Shown one piece after another: positions 1-7,104 of a stretch of DNA of 31,323 nucleotides. The translations under genes were made by a program, and so were the position numbers. The notes under the pieces were generated by a model that was not told where the DNA came from, searched no databases, and saw only the letters and a list, made by a program, of their open reading frames with translations. The stretch is from a virus: IMG/VR virus record IMGVR_UViG_3300010151_000081, positions 1 to 31,323 of that record. One strand, written 5' to 3'. Each line of letters begins with the position of its first letter. Positions within the stretch are counted from its first letter, which is position 1.

Positions 1-7
1 GACGCTC

Positions 8-244
8 TTGAAGATCGTCTTGATGCTCTGGCCGCTGGCGGTTCTCCCGCTGACAAGCTGCTCATGGAACGAGTTGCCAAACGCATCAAGCGCGAACGCG
101 AGCGCCCTATACGATCCTCCGACGATCACGCTTAAAGAGGGTAAGGTCTACGAGTTTAAGGAAGGAGCACTGGTTGGTCGTAAAGGTCACCGCTTCCATT
201 CGGATTACAGTTACCGGAGGGCCGTGATCATCGGGGAGAAATGA
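8..244 (+). CDS. small lipoprotein, possible spanin
   Basis: A 78-residue protein with a short lipoprotein-type signal: Lys2, a hydrophobic run, then a lipobox-like L-T-S-C with Cys18 as the predicted lipidated residue. The mature part is about 60 residues, begins with a small-residue and Asn-rich stretch, and has no further membrane segment. The start used is TTG. An in-frame ATG at 23 would leave only 12 residues before the Cys. The frame is open to the window edge, so the true start could lie upstream. The stop overlaps the next start by ATGA. Its place before a one-pass membrane protein and an amidase suggests a lysis role, such as an outer-membrane spanin, which would imply a Gram-negative host. 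That role is inferred from position only. Confidence 0.6.
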   Translation: MKIVLMLWPLAVLPLTSCSWNELPNASSANASALYDPPTITLKEGKVYEFKEGALVGRKGHRFHSDYSYRRAVIIGEK

Positions 245-405
245 TAAACCCCCGATTCATAGATTCTCTGGTTGGCATGGCGGCTCCCACGCTGGGCCTG
301 ATAACCAGTATGCAGGAGCAGTTTGAATACTGGCTCCGTGTTGGGTCACTACTTGTGGGCATCACTGTGGGACTCGTGTCCCTGTATCGCGTCATAAAGA
401 AATGA
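241..405 (+). CDS. 54-residue one-pass membrane protein, holin candidate
   Basis: An ATG-started frame of 54 codons lies exactly between the lipoprotein and the amidase, overlapping both by ATGA (241-244 and 402-405). Residues about 34-50 form one hydrophobic segment rich in Val, Leu and Gly, followed by a basic tail ending R-V-I-K-K. The N-terminal half is moderately amphipathic. Small proteins of this kind next to an endolysin are often holins that open the inner membrane. No holin family can be assigned from sequence alone, so the role rests on size, topology and neighbours. The double overlap makes it very likely a real, translationally coupled gene. Confidence 0.72.
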   Translation: MINPRFIDSLVGMAAPTLGLITSMQEQFEYWLRVGSLLVGITVGLVSLYRVIKK

Positions 406-977
406 AGATTGGATTATGTGTGGGCCATAGCCGCTTGGGGGACCAAGGGGCTTACACGCATGGGGAATATGTTGTCAGCGAGTGGGACTTTAACCGCGAC
501 CTTGTGCGCCGTATTGGGCATGTACTAAGCAACAGTCATGGATGGGCCAGTGGCAATAACTACGTCATCTACGACAAATACCCCGCGCAGAGCTACACCG
601 GAGCGATCAACTATATTGCCCGAACGATGCGCGAAGACGAGGTCACTGCGGCGATTGAGTTGCACTTTAATTCCGCCAGTCCATCCGCCAAGGGGCACGA
701 GTGGCTGTATTGGCCCTCAAGTTCGGGCGGTAAGCGGCTAGCCACGGCGCTACGCGATTCGATGGAAGAGTCTTATCCCGATATGGCCTCACGGGGTATA
801 AAGGCACGCGGTCCCCGTCAGCGGGGGTCCGCTTTCTTACGTAAGACACATTGCCCCGCCGTTATCGCGGAACCTTTCTTTGGGTCTAACGAAGCCGAAT
901 GGCGGATGATTAACGATAGCCGCGATAAACTGGCGGGGGTCTATGCCCACGCCCTCATCAAGTTTACTGGAGGATGA
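402..977 (+). CDS. N-acetylmuramoyl-L-alanine amidase (Amidase_3 type endolysin)
   Basis: A 191-residue protein that is all catalytic domain. It carries the Amidase_3 zinc signature: G-H at His9 near the N-terminus, Glu27, E-L-H-F-N with His88, and a late A-E-P-F-F with Glu157 as the probable catalytic acid. The family cleaves the amide bond between N-acetylmuramic acid and L-alanine in peptidoglycan. No signal peptide or wall-binding domain is visible, so export would depend on a holin, which fits the preceding 54-residue membrane protein. The start overlaps the previous stop and the stop overlaps the next start, both by ATGA. The preceding A-rich sequence is not a good ribosome site, so coupled translation is likely. 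Confidence 0.93.
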   Translation: MKIGLCVGHSRLGDQGAYTHGEYVVSEWDFNRDLVRRIGHVLSNSHGWASGNNYVIYDKYPAQSYTGAINYIARTMREDEVTAAIELHFNSASPSAKGHEWLYWPSSSGGKRLATALRDSMEESYPDMASRGIKARGPRQRGSAFLRKTHCPAVIAEPFFGSNEAEWRMINDSRDKLAGVYAHALIKFTGG

Positions 978-1273
978 AAGTCCCCCAAAGTATAACTATG
1001 GCTGGGGTCCGAGTTCGGATTCAGTTCAGGGACTTGGGGGATGATGATTGTTATGGGACTTACTCTCATCGGCGCAAACTCATCACGATTGACAAGGCCC
1101 TCAAGGGTAAAGATCTACACGACACGATCCGTCACGAGATGCTCCACGCGGCTTTAGGTATTTCAGGGCTCTCGTTTTGTGAGACCTACGAAGAAGAGGC
1201 CATAGTGAGGTGCATGGACGAGATCTATTTTCCTGCATGGGAAAGATTCATTAAACGCTTTCAAGCGATTTGA
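974..1273 (+). CDS. small HExxH (zincin-like) putative metallopeptidase
   Basis: A 99-residue protein with a clear zinc-protease signature, R-H-E-M-L-H-A-A, giving His54, Glu55 and His58. A cluster of Glu residues follows at 70-75, a plausible third metal ligand. Before it, residues about 28-40 look like the beta strand that precedes the active helix in minimal zincins (I-T-I-D). The size and arrangement resemble compact SprT-like or ImmA/IrrE-like phage proteins, but no specific family is certain. The start overlaps the amidase stop by ATGA. A GGAGG lies directly against the ATG, too close for normal spacing. It may process a phage or host protein late in infection. No substrate can be inferred. 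Confidence 0.78.
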   Translation: MKVPQSITMAGVRVRIQFRDLGDDDCYGTYSHRRKLITIDKALKGKDLHDTIRHEMLHAALGISGLSFCETYEEEAIVRCMDEIYFPAWERFIKRFQAI

Positions 1274-1296
1274 GCAAATGCCCTAAGTAATCATAG

Positions 1297-1833
1297 ATGA
1301 AGAAAAAACTGCCCCGTCAGTTTTCCAAGGAGCGGATTAGCAAGTTCATTGTGTTCACTCCCCATTCCGAAAACGTAAAACAGGCTTTTGAGCGGAGCCA
1401 GAAGCTAGGCGTGTTGCCTAATTCATTCACCAAGGGTGGTGGACGCATGACTGGCTTCCTTGGGGAGATCGCATTTGAGTTGCTACATCCCGAATCCACT
1501 TATGTGGGGGGCCGTTGCTACAGCCACGATTACGAGATCGGGAAGAAAACAATAGACATAAAATCCAAGACTTGCACCAGTAAGCCCTTGCCGCATTACA
1601 CAGCTTCTGTGAATTGCCCCAAGCGCAAGAAGCCACAGGCGGGGTATTACTATTTTGTCAGGGTTCTGAAGGATTATTCAAAAGTTTGGCTTCTTGGCTG
1701 GATCAGCACCAAGAAATTATTGGAACAGGGAGAATACAAATTCCGTGGAGATCCGGACGAGTATGGGTTCACCTACAAGGTGGACGGCTACCACGTTCCC
1801 ATCAAAGACCTTCGCTCTGCCGCCAGTCTTTGA
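1297..1833 (+). CDS. PD-(D/E)XK superfamily nuclease-like protein
   Basis: A 178-residue protein with the ordered residues of the PD-(D/E)XK nuclease fold: Glu57 in G-F-L-G-E-I-A-F, Asp78 in H-D-Y-E, then I-D-I-K with Asp87 and Lys89. The first helix-Glu, the strand-Asp and the D-x-K pair are spaced as in small resolvase or restriction-like members. The N-terminus is basic. No established ribosome site precedes the ATG, and the gap from the previous gene is 23 bp. It could be a DNA-processing or host-DNA-degrading enzyme. The specific activity cannot be assigned. Its 3' end overlaps the convergent gene on the other strand by 32 bp. Confidence 0.7.
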   Translation: MKKKLPRQFSKERISKFIVFTPHSENVKQAFERSQKLGVLPNSFTKGGGRMTGFLGEIAFELLHPESTYVGGRCYSHDYEIGKKTIDIKSKTCTSKPLPHYTASVNCPKRKKPQAGYYYFVRVLKDYSKVWLLGWISTKKLLEQGEYKFRGDPDEYGFTYKVDGYHVPIKDLRSAASL

Positions 1834-2008
1834 TTTTGGCTGCACGGGCCTTTAACTTCCGGAGGACGGTTTCCAGCCTGCTTCGTTCCCGTGTGTAGTG
1901 GTGGATCTTGTTGGTCAACAGACGGTAATCGTCTCGCGTAAATTGGATGTGCGCTTCCACACTTTCCAGATCATCGTGGGTTTCTTCTTCTTCCGATTTT
2001 CCCGACAT
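1802..2008 (-). CDS. small charged coiled-coil protein of unknown function
   Basis: A 68-residue protein with an acidic N-terminus and a long helical, heptad-like stretch from about residue 14 to 60 rich in Arg, Lys, Glu and Leu. It starts 8 bp after the primase-helicase stop, so it is the last gene of the minus-strand replication operon. The start is preceded by AAATAAA then CAA, matching the leader seen before several genes at the right end of the window, which supports this ATG. Its end runs 32 bp into the convergent nuclease gene. No family recognised. Confidence 0.6.
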   Translation of the reverse strand: MSGKSEEEETHDDLESVEAHIQFTRDDYRLLTNKIHHYTRERSRLETVLRKLKARAAKIKDWRQSEGL

Positions 2009-2016
2009 TTGTTTAT

Positions 2017-4170
2017 TTAAGGAGAAGATTTAGAAATGTCAAATCTTTCCTCCACGCTGATAACCCACACTTTTCCGCCTCCTTTGCCCGAAGAATGCAC
2101 GGGGCGTATGTTTTTGTTAGCCTTACCCGCTTCCTCCAAGGTGGACATCCCCCTCCGGACGAACTCCAGATTGTTGCTCATGCCCACGCTGCGCCCACTA
2201 TTCATGTCGTGGAGCGTGACTTGAAATTCTGTCAGCGTCCCTTCCCAATATGTCATTTTTGGGTCTAGGTCCCTGCAACGCTTGGAGAATATCTCGACTA
2301 GTTCTGCCACTGCCGAGCGGCTTGAATTATCGTAGGCCGCAGATGCCACAGAGGCATCAATAAAGCTGGCGACCCCGAATCTTCCGTAGTTCTCGACCTC
2401 CTGTGGCGGGGTCCAGTCCCTGAGCCACTTGGCCAAGAAGGGGAGTTCCTCGATGATGGTCGCCTCCAGCTTCATGTTTGGGGGGAAGTCGCTGGTCGCG
2501 CCGTCCCGCACGCGCAGCGCCATGAGCTTGTCGCGGTTACTGCTATCCAGCGCAGGGATGACGGACAGGCTGTTTGCGTCCATGTTCAGTGACAGGATAA
2601 CGCGCCCAGACCACGGAATTGAGATTGAGTCCGCATACTTAGCCATGTATTCGATTCTCGGGTTGGCTACGGCGCGTTTAATTAGCTCTGTTGCCTTCCT
2701 TTGGTCCTGAAATGAACTTGCACTGGTCGTATCGTCAATGACCCATGCGGCCACCCGACCGAGATCCTTGTTGAACTTGGTATGGCCTGACAGGTAATCC
2801 GAGGCGTCAGAGAATCCACCTACCAGTCCGGAGATAACCCTGTTTGACAAAAGTGACTTACCTTTTCCGGTGGGGCCTACCAGAATCAGTGCCTGTCCTT
2901 GGTAGGGTTGCTTCTCCAGCACGGCGGCGTAGAACCGTTTGAGCCACGCAAAGAAATAGTCGATGGTTGGTTGGGGCGTTGAGTCCTCAAACAACTGGTG
3001 CAGCCAGTCGTGGAGGAAGGGCCAGTTCTTTGGGTCACCGTCACTGGCGGGTTCGACAGGTTCGATAGTGGAAGTATTAAGAATCCGGTTACCGTTGCAC
3101 TCCACCACCCGCTCATTGGAAAATATGACAGGCGCAATCTCGCTGATCCGGTTCTGGTTACTGATGACCAGTATGGCGGCTTCCACTTCCGAGAGGGTTT
3201 GTCCTTTCTTGAGCCGCATGGAGAAACCCATCTGCCTTAGCTCCAAGACGAGTTGTTCCCGTGGGATCTGCACAGCGGTCCCGAACAGCAACTTGAAGAA
3301 GGTTCGTCCGTTGAACCAGTATTCATCCAGCAGGTTTCCCATCTTCTGCTGTTCGTATTCTTCCACGAACTTGGGGCCAAGAATGTCGCGCCAGCTAAGG
3401 AACCCTTTGCCTGCCCTGTCCGAGTAGCAGATCATGCCGTCCTCTGTTACCTGACAACCTTCCCTGTCGATCCCGTCATCCACCCAGAAGAGTGGCCCCC
3501 TTGTGCCGACTTCAAAATCACCCACCCACCTGTTGGGGAACCGTCCCTCAATTTCGGCAGCGACCACATCAATAGGGATGGATGTGTCATTTGTTTGCGG
3601 GGGCTGCTCTGCCGCTGCTTTCAACAGGGCCGTCTGGACGATGCTGGCTGGGATTGGCGTTCCTATTTTTGTCCAGTCTTCCCCTAATTCAAAATACTGG
3701 GATGCCTTTAAGGATGTAGAGTCAAACCCCGCAAGCACCCTGTCGAGTTTAAGGGTGCTTTTCATATTCTTCATAAAGAGGTCAAACATCTGCGGGGAGA
3801 TGGGCAAACCCTCTTCAAATTCCCAGACCAGTCGAATGTAACCAGACTGTGTTTTAGACCGCCATGTTGGTAGACACTTTGTGCATACGAGTTTTATGTC
3901 CGAGTCCACCCTGCCCCACTGCACGGGGGCGTCATAGTCTGCAACTACACCGTAAATACAATTAGGTGGGTTGTCCCCTGCCACCCGCTCGGAGGGGGCG
4001 TCCCCTTCAACCATGCTGTAGAACACATGGTCCGTGGTCTTGTTGGCGCACCACGACCTGTAATCTGCCTTCTTGCTAAACTTAGGTTTTACTTTTTTGA
4101 TTAAGGATAGGTCGTTAGTCTTTTGAGTTTTGTTGTCTCTAAGGTTCTTAATATATCTATATGTAATCAT
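2017..4170 (-). CDS. primase-helicase (AEP-like primase plus SF3-type helicase)
   Basis: A 717-residue protein. The N-terminal third resembles an archaeo-eukaryotic primase/prim-pol core: G-V-V-A-D-Y-D gives Asp78 and Asp80 as likely metal ligands, followed by S-G-Y-I-R-L-V-W near 109-116 and a C-x2-C at 96-99. The C-terminal half is a helicase ATPase. Walker A G-P-T-G-K-G-K-S is at 432-439, Walker B W-V-I-D-D at 476-480, and a sensor-like segment ending L-N-M-D at about 528-531, as in D5/VirE-like superfamily 3 helicases. It would unwind DNA and prime synthesis at the phage fork. Its start overlaps the polymerase stop by ATGA, so polymerase and helicase are coupled. The helicase assignment is firm. 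The primase part rests on short motifs. Confidence 0.88.
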   Translation of the reverse strand: MITYRYIKNLRDNKTQKTNDLSLIKKVKPKFSKKADYRSWCANKTTDHVFYSMVEGDAPSERVAGDNPPNCIYGVVADYDAPVQWGRVDSDIKLVCTKCLPTWRSKTQSGYIRLVWEFEEGLPISPQMFDLFMKNMKSTLKLDRVLAGFDSTSLKASQYFELGEDWTKIGTPIPASIVQTALLKAAAEQPPQTNDTSIPIDVVAAEIEGRFPNRWVGDFEVGTRGPLFWVDDGIDREGCQVTEDGMICYSDRAGKGFLSWRDILGPKFVEEYEQQKMGNLLDEYWFNGRTFFKLLFGTAVQIPREQLVLELRQMGFSMRLKKGQTLSEVEAAILVISNQNRISEIAPVIFSNERVVECNGNRILNTSTIEPVEPASDGDPKNWPFLHDWLHQLFEDSTPQPTIDYFFAWLKRFYAAVLEKQPYQGQALILVGPTGKGKSLLSNRVISGLVGGFSDASDYLSGHTKFNKDLGRVAAWVIDDTTSASSFQDQRKATELIKRAVANPRIEYMAKYADSISIPWSGRVILSLNMDANSLSVIPALDSSNRDKLMALRVRDGATSDFPPNMKLEATIIEELPFLAKWLRDWTPPQEVENYGRFGVASFIDASVASAAYDNSSRSAVAELVEIFSKRCRDLDPKMTYWEGTLTEFQVTLHDMNSGRSVGMSNNLEFVRRGMSTLEEAGKANKNIRPVHSSGKGGGKVWVISVEERFDISKSSP

Positions 4171-5915
4171 TTTTCGTATCTCGTAAGTATTGCCCCCTCG
4201 GCAGCAAGTGGAAGGTCAATCCACTCAGGAGGCTGCGACATGATCTCCACAACCTCCTTGTAAACCTTCTCTGCGTCCTGTGCGTCAGCCTCGATCACCA
4301 TTTCATCGTGGACATGGAACACGATATTGTGCCCCGCACTGCTGACGCGCAGTAGCATGTCACTGAATATATCCCGCGCCAGTGCTTGAGAAGCATTTTC
4401 CGCGATCAGCCCACCCCACAGCTTGATGGGGATCTTCTTCCCGTGCCTTGGCAGGAGGGCCGTTTCCTTGAAGTCGTCCCCCCGCTTGATTATTCCGTAG
4501 TCTAATACCCTTCCGCTTGGCAAGGTAACAGTGAATGGCTTCTTGAGGGCAAGACTGCCTTTGATGTCCGAGTTGTATTTGGCCCACAGTCTGGTCACCG
4601 TAGGCATAGAATTCCGGTAAATGTTTACGGATAGGTCCGCTTCACGCTGGGTCATACCCGACATCTCCCTGAAGCGGTTTTTACCTGCTCCGTAACCGCA
4701 TCCGAGAACCATCTGTTTAACCTTGTGCCTTAGTGCTGGGTTGTTCTTCTTTAGAGGGCCAGCCACCTCGCTCCACATTTTAAACCGGATGGCGAAGGCT
4801 TCGTAAATATCATCCACGCTGGCGATCTCTTCCAGCATCCCACCATCCCCCGCCAGCCAGCACAGGGTGCGGACTTCGATCTGGCTGAGATCCACCACCA
4901 CAAGACGTTTACTTTCCTCAGTGGCGATCAAGTGCCGCAGGTTGACCCCAAACATTTCACTACGGGGCAAGTTCTGAAGGTTCAGGTTCCCGCCCGACCC
5001 GCTGAAGCGGCCAGTATGTGCTCCGAAATACATGATGCCGCCGTAGTATCGGTTGTCTGGCATCGTCGCGTAATCAAAAGATTCTATTTTCTTCTTTAGG
5101 GCATTGATGCGCCTCCAGTTTTTGACCGCCCCGACCCACGGATATGTTACCGAATGGGTGTCTATCCACTTCTGCGACTCCTCGTTACTGGCCGCGAGAC
5201 TGGCGGGTGGCTCCAGATCAACCTTGCGGCATTCGTCATTGAACGCTGCCCTGCTCAACAGGGGCCGTTCCCCGTTCCAAGGGATGGATTGCTCCACCTT
5301 GAACTGGGTTGCCCTGATGCTCTCCAGTTGCTTTTGCAGCAGAACAATGTCTATGGGGATGCCCCCCTGCACAATCTTCCGGTTCAGCAGGCTGATAGCC
5401 CGTTCTGTTTCAGGCCATTGCTTGTTGTGCTTGAGCCAGAGTTCAAGGCACAGCTCGGAATCCTTGAGGGCATATTTGGTTACCTCTTCCTTGCGTTCCG
5501 GTTTCAGCTTGCTCCACCGCTTTCCAGACATCCGGTCACGGGTGGACTTGCTGACTATGTGCCCTAGCGATTCTTCTGCCGCTCCCTTAAGCGAGCGAGG
5601 AAGTTTACAAAACGCAGCCAGATCCGCCGAACAATACCACGCTTGCGGTTGGGTCTGGGGCCACCATCCCTCTTTATTTCCATATAGATATAAGGTCTCA
5701 TCGAAGGAGGCATTATGTGAGATTACGATATTCCCGTTTAGGGTGTGCCAATCAAAGCCATCCGGATGACCAACAAACTTGGTTCCGTCCGTTCCGACCA
5801 CCGAAACCATGTAGGCTTCAAAATCAGGGTGGGAGAAATAACCAAGGGGTCCGAGGTTCTTTATTGAGCAGTGCTTATCGTAATATGTCTCAAAATCTAA
5901 GGCGTAAGTTTCCAC
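4167..5915 (-). CDS. DNA polymerase, family A, with 3'-5' exonuclease domain
   Basis: A 582-residue replicative polymerase. The exonuclease domain has Exo I A-L-D-F-E-T (Asp7, Glu9), Exo II H-N-A-S-F-D (Asp72) and Exo III around Y148/D152. The polymerase domain has T-G-R-F at 301-304, N-L-Q-N-L-P after 311, motif A with Asp342 and Glu347, the O-helix R396...K400...L404...Y408-G409, and motif C V-H-D-E-M with Asp537 and Glu538. By alignment to the E. coli Pol I O-helix (R754, K758, F762, Y766), Leu404 sits at position 762. The start is GTG. No later Met could be used without losing Exo I. No 5'-nuclease domain is present, and the length is short for the family, as in T7-like phage enzymes. It leads into the primase-helicase gene. 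Confidence 0.97.
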   Translation of the reverse strand: METYALDFETYYDKHCSIKNLGPLGYFSHPDFEAYMVSVVGTDGTKFVGHPDGFDWHTLNGNIVISHNASFDETLYLYGNKEGWWPQTQPQAWYCSADLAAFCKLPRSLKGAAEESLGHIVSKSTRDRMSGKRWSKLKPERKEEVTKYALKDSELCLELWLKHNKQWPETERAISLLNRKIVQGGIPIDIVLLQKQLESIRATQFKVEQSIPWNGERPLLSRAAFNDECRKVDLEPPASLAASNEESQKWIDTHSVTYPWVGAVKNWRRINALKKKIESFDYATMPDNRYYGGIMYFGAHTGRFSGSGGNLNLQNLPRSEMFGVNLRHLIATEESKRLVVVDLSQIEVRTLCWLAGDGGMLEEIASVDDIYEAFAIRFKMWSEVAGPLKKNNPALRHKVKQMVLGCGYGAGKNRFREMSGMTQREADLSVNIYRNSMPTVTRLWAKYNSDIKGSLALKKPFTVTLPSGRVLDYGIIKRGDDFKETALLPRHGKKIPIKLWGGLIAENASQALARDIFSDMLLRVSSAGHNIVFHVHDEMVIEADAQDAEKVYKEVVEIMSQPPEWIDLPLAAEGAILTRYEK

Positions 5916-6126
5916 AGGTATAAAGAACCCCCGCCCCCGTTAGCTGCGCCCCGTATTATAAGACAGCCAACAGAAGCGGGGTAAAATAAAGGGGCGTCCA
6001 GCTTTTATGCAGTTACTGGACAGGCGATGAACATAACCAGAGCTTTCATTCGGAAGTAAACCGATGACAAAACCTTCCGATGCTCCGCTGCATTACCCGT
6101 TGTTTGTCACAACATGTCCCCATAAA
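5916..6126. other. non-coding gap with several inverted repeats, possible control region or origin
   Basis: This 211-bp stretch is the longest gap in the window and lies inside the minus-strand replication block, between the polymerase and the gene upstream of it. It holds GTCCAG (5996-6001) facing CTGGAC (6016-6021), TCGGAAG (6050-6056) facing CTTCCGA (6074-6080), a TTGTCACAA palindrome at 6104-6112 and ACATGT at 6112-6117. No convincing frame is present. An 85-codon plus-strand frame that overlaps it starts within the gap but runs antisense to a better gene. Promoter, operator or replication origin are all possible. Confidence 0.45.
5955..5960 (-). promoter_or_regulatory. possible -10 box for the polymerase operon
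   Basis: Read on the minus strand this is a perfect TATAAT, about 40 bp upstream of the polymerase GTG. No good -35 is found 16-18 bp further upstream, where the sequence is C-rich. If used, it would need an activator or a phage factor. It sits in the loop of a weak CCCCG/CGGGG inverted repeat (5949-5953 and 5977-5981). Confidence 0.35.
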
Positions 6127-6414
6127 TTAACCCTCCTTCTTTTCAAAGGTGAGGGTGACCTCGTTGTCATCGCCCAACTCAATTTCCGGTTCTTTAAACG
6201 AACACTCCATCTGCGTTGGTCGATTGAACAAGCCGTCCTTGAGACAGGACCGGATTGTGAGCAGGTGGTCCCTAGCAAAAGAGGCTTCCTGAATTTTGGA
6301 TTCAAGCTCATCGATTGTTAAATCCAACTTGGCCATCTCACCAATAACGCTTTCCCGATACGGGTCCACCGCAGATTCAATCGGCTCAGTCCGTTTTTTC
6401 TTTCTTTTAGCCAT
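6127..6414 (-). CDS. small coiled-coil protein of unknown function
   Basis: A 95-residue protein with a very basic start (M-A-K-R-K-K-K-R), a helical heptad-like middle (about residues 22-55) and an acidic, beta-like tail ending in E-K-K-E-G. The ATG has one of the better Shine-Dalgarno sites in the window, GGGAG about 8 bp upstream. It lies between the putative ssDNA-binding protein and the non-coding gap. A replication accessory role is possible from position only. No family recognised. Confidence 0.62.
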   Translation of the reverse strand: MAKRKKKRTEPIESAVDPYRESVIGEMAKLDLTIDELESKIQEASFARDHLLTIRSCLKDGLFNRPTQMECSFKEPEIELGDDNEVTLTFEKKEG

Positions 6415-6426
6415 TGCTTGATCTCC

Positions 6427-7080
6427 CTACTTGTTAAACTTGTCGATGAAGGCGATGACTTCCTTGTCAGGAGAGTCCTCAGTGTCCTTGACCCGCAGGG
6501 ATGGCGCGAAGTAGGTTACCTTGCCGTCGATGGTGATTGCTTCCAGTTCCCAAAACACATTGTATGCTGGATCATCAGCAGCGCGGAATTTTCCGTAGGT
6601 CGCCAACCGCTTGAAGGTTTGGGCATACGCCATCTTAGCGACGTTCAAGGTGCCAATGGCGTAGTTCTTTTTCCCGATTGGAAATGGATACGCCCCACTA
6701 CCTTTAGCCTCCTTTGGCTCCGGAAACATCAGGGTGATGTTAGCGAATTCGACAACAGGAAATTCTGTGTCCTTTTTAAGAGCCTCCAGATCCTCCGGTG
6801 AGTAAACGGAACGCCCCATCCCCTCCAAGCCGTAGGGCTTGTCCTCACGGTAGCCCTTGATTGCGGACATCGGGATGACGGTGATAGGCGTGTTAACTTC
6901 TGCCAGAACGTGCCGCTTGTCGATTACGATACTCCCATGTGGGGCCTCGATTTGGGATACCGCTTGAACCACATTCAGGCGGGGGATGTCTATGTCCTCT
7001 GACGTAACATCGAACCCACCCCTGCGGGGGACGATCTCGTTCTGCGGATCTTGCTGCTCAATAATTGCTGAATCACTCAT
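6427..7080 (-). CDS. unknown replication-module protein, possible ssDNA-binding protein
   Basis: A 217-residue soluble protein with no membrane segment. An N-terminal disordered stretch of about 25 residues leads into a mixed alpha/beta domain with many short beta segments (about 46-75 and 140-205). No catalytic motif is visible. It sits between the DUF2800-like nuclease and the polymerase. In many phage replication modules this slot, beside a RecB/Cas4-like nuclease, holds an ssDNA-binding or annealing protein. It lacks the acidic C-terminal tail of T7 gp2.5-type proteins, ending instead in F-I-D-K-F-N-K. The role is a guess from neighbourhood; the gene itself is secure. Confidence 0.75.
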   Translation of the reverse strand: MSDSAIIEQQDPQNEIVPRRGGFDVTSEDIDIPRLNVVQAVSQIEAPHGSIVIDKRHVLAEVNTPITVIPMSAIKGYREDKPYGLEGMGRSVYSPEDLEALKKDTEFPVVEFANITLMFPEPKEAKGSGAYPFPIGKKNYAIGTLNVAKMAYAQTFKRLATYGKFRAADDPAYNVFWELEAITIDGKVTYFAPSLRVKDTEDSPDKEVIAFIDKFNK

Positions 7081-7104
7081 AATGTTATCTCAATAATGTT
7101 AATG

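Noticed and set aside
2963-3687. Several plus-strand frames over 80 codons opposite the primase-helicase
   Set aside because: They are antisense shadows of a gene with clear Walker motifs and show no domain signal.
6064-6321. 85-codon plus-strand frame starting in the non-coding gap
   Set aside because: It runs antisense to the coiled-coil gene, which has a good ribosome site, and has no coherent composition.
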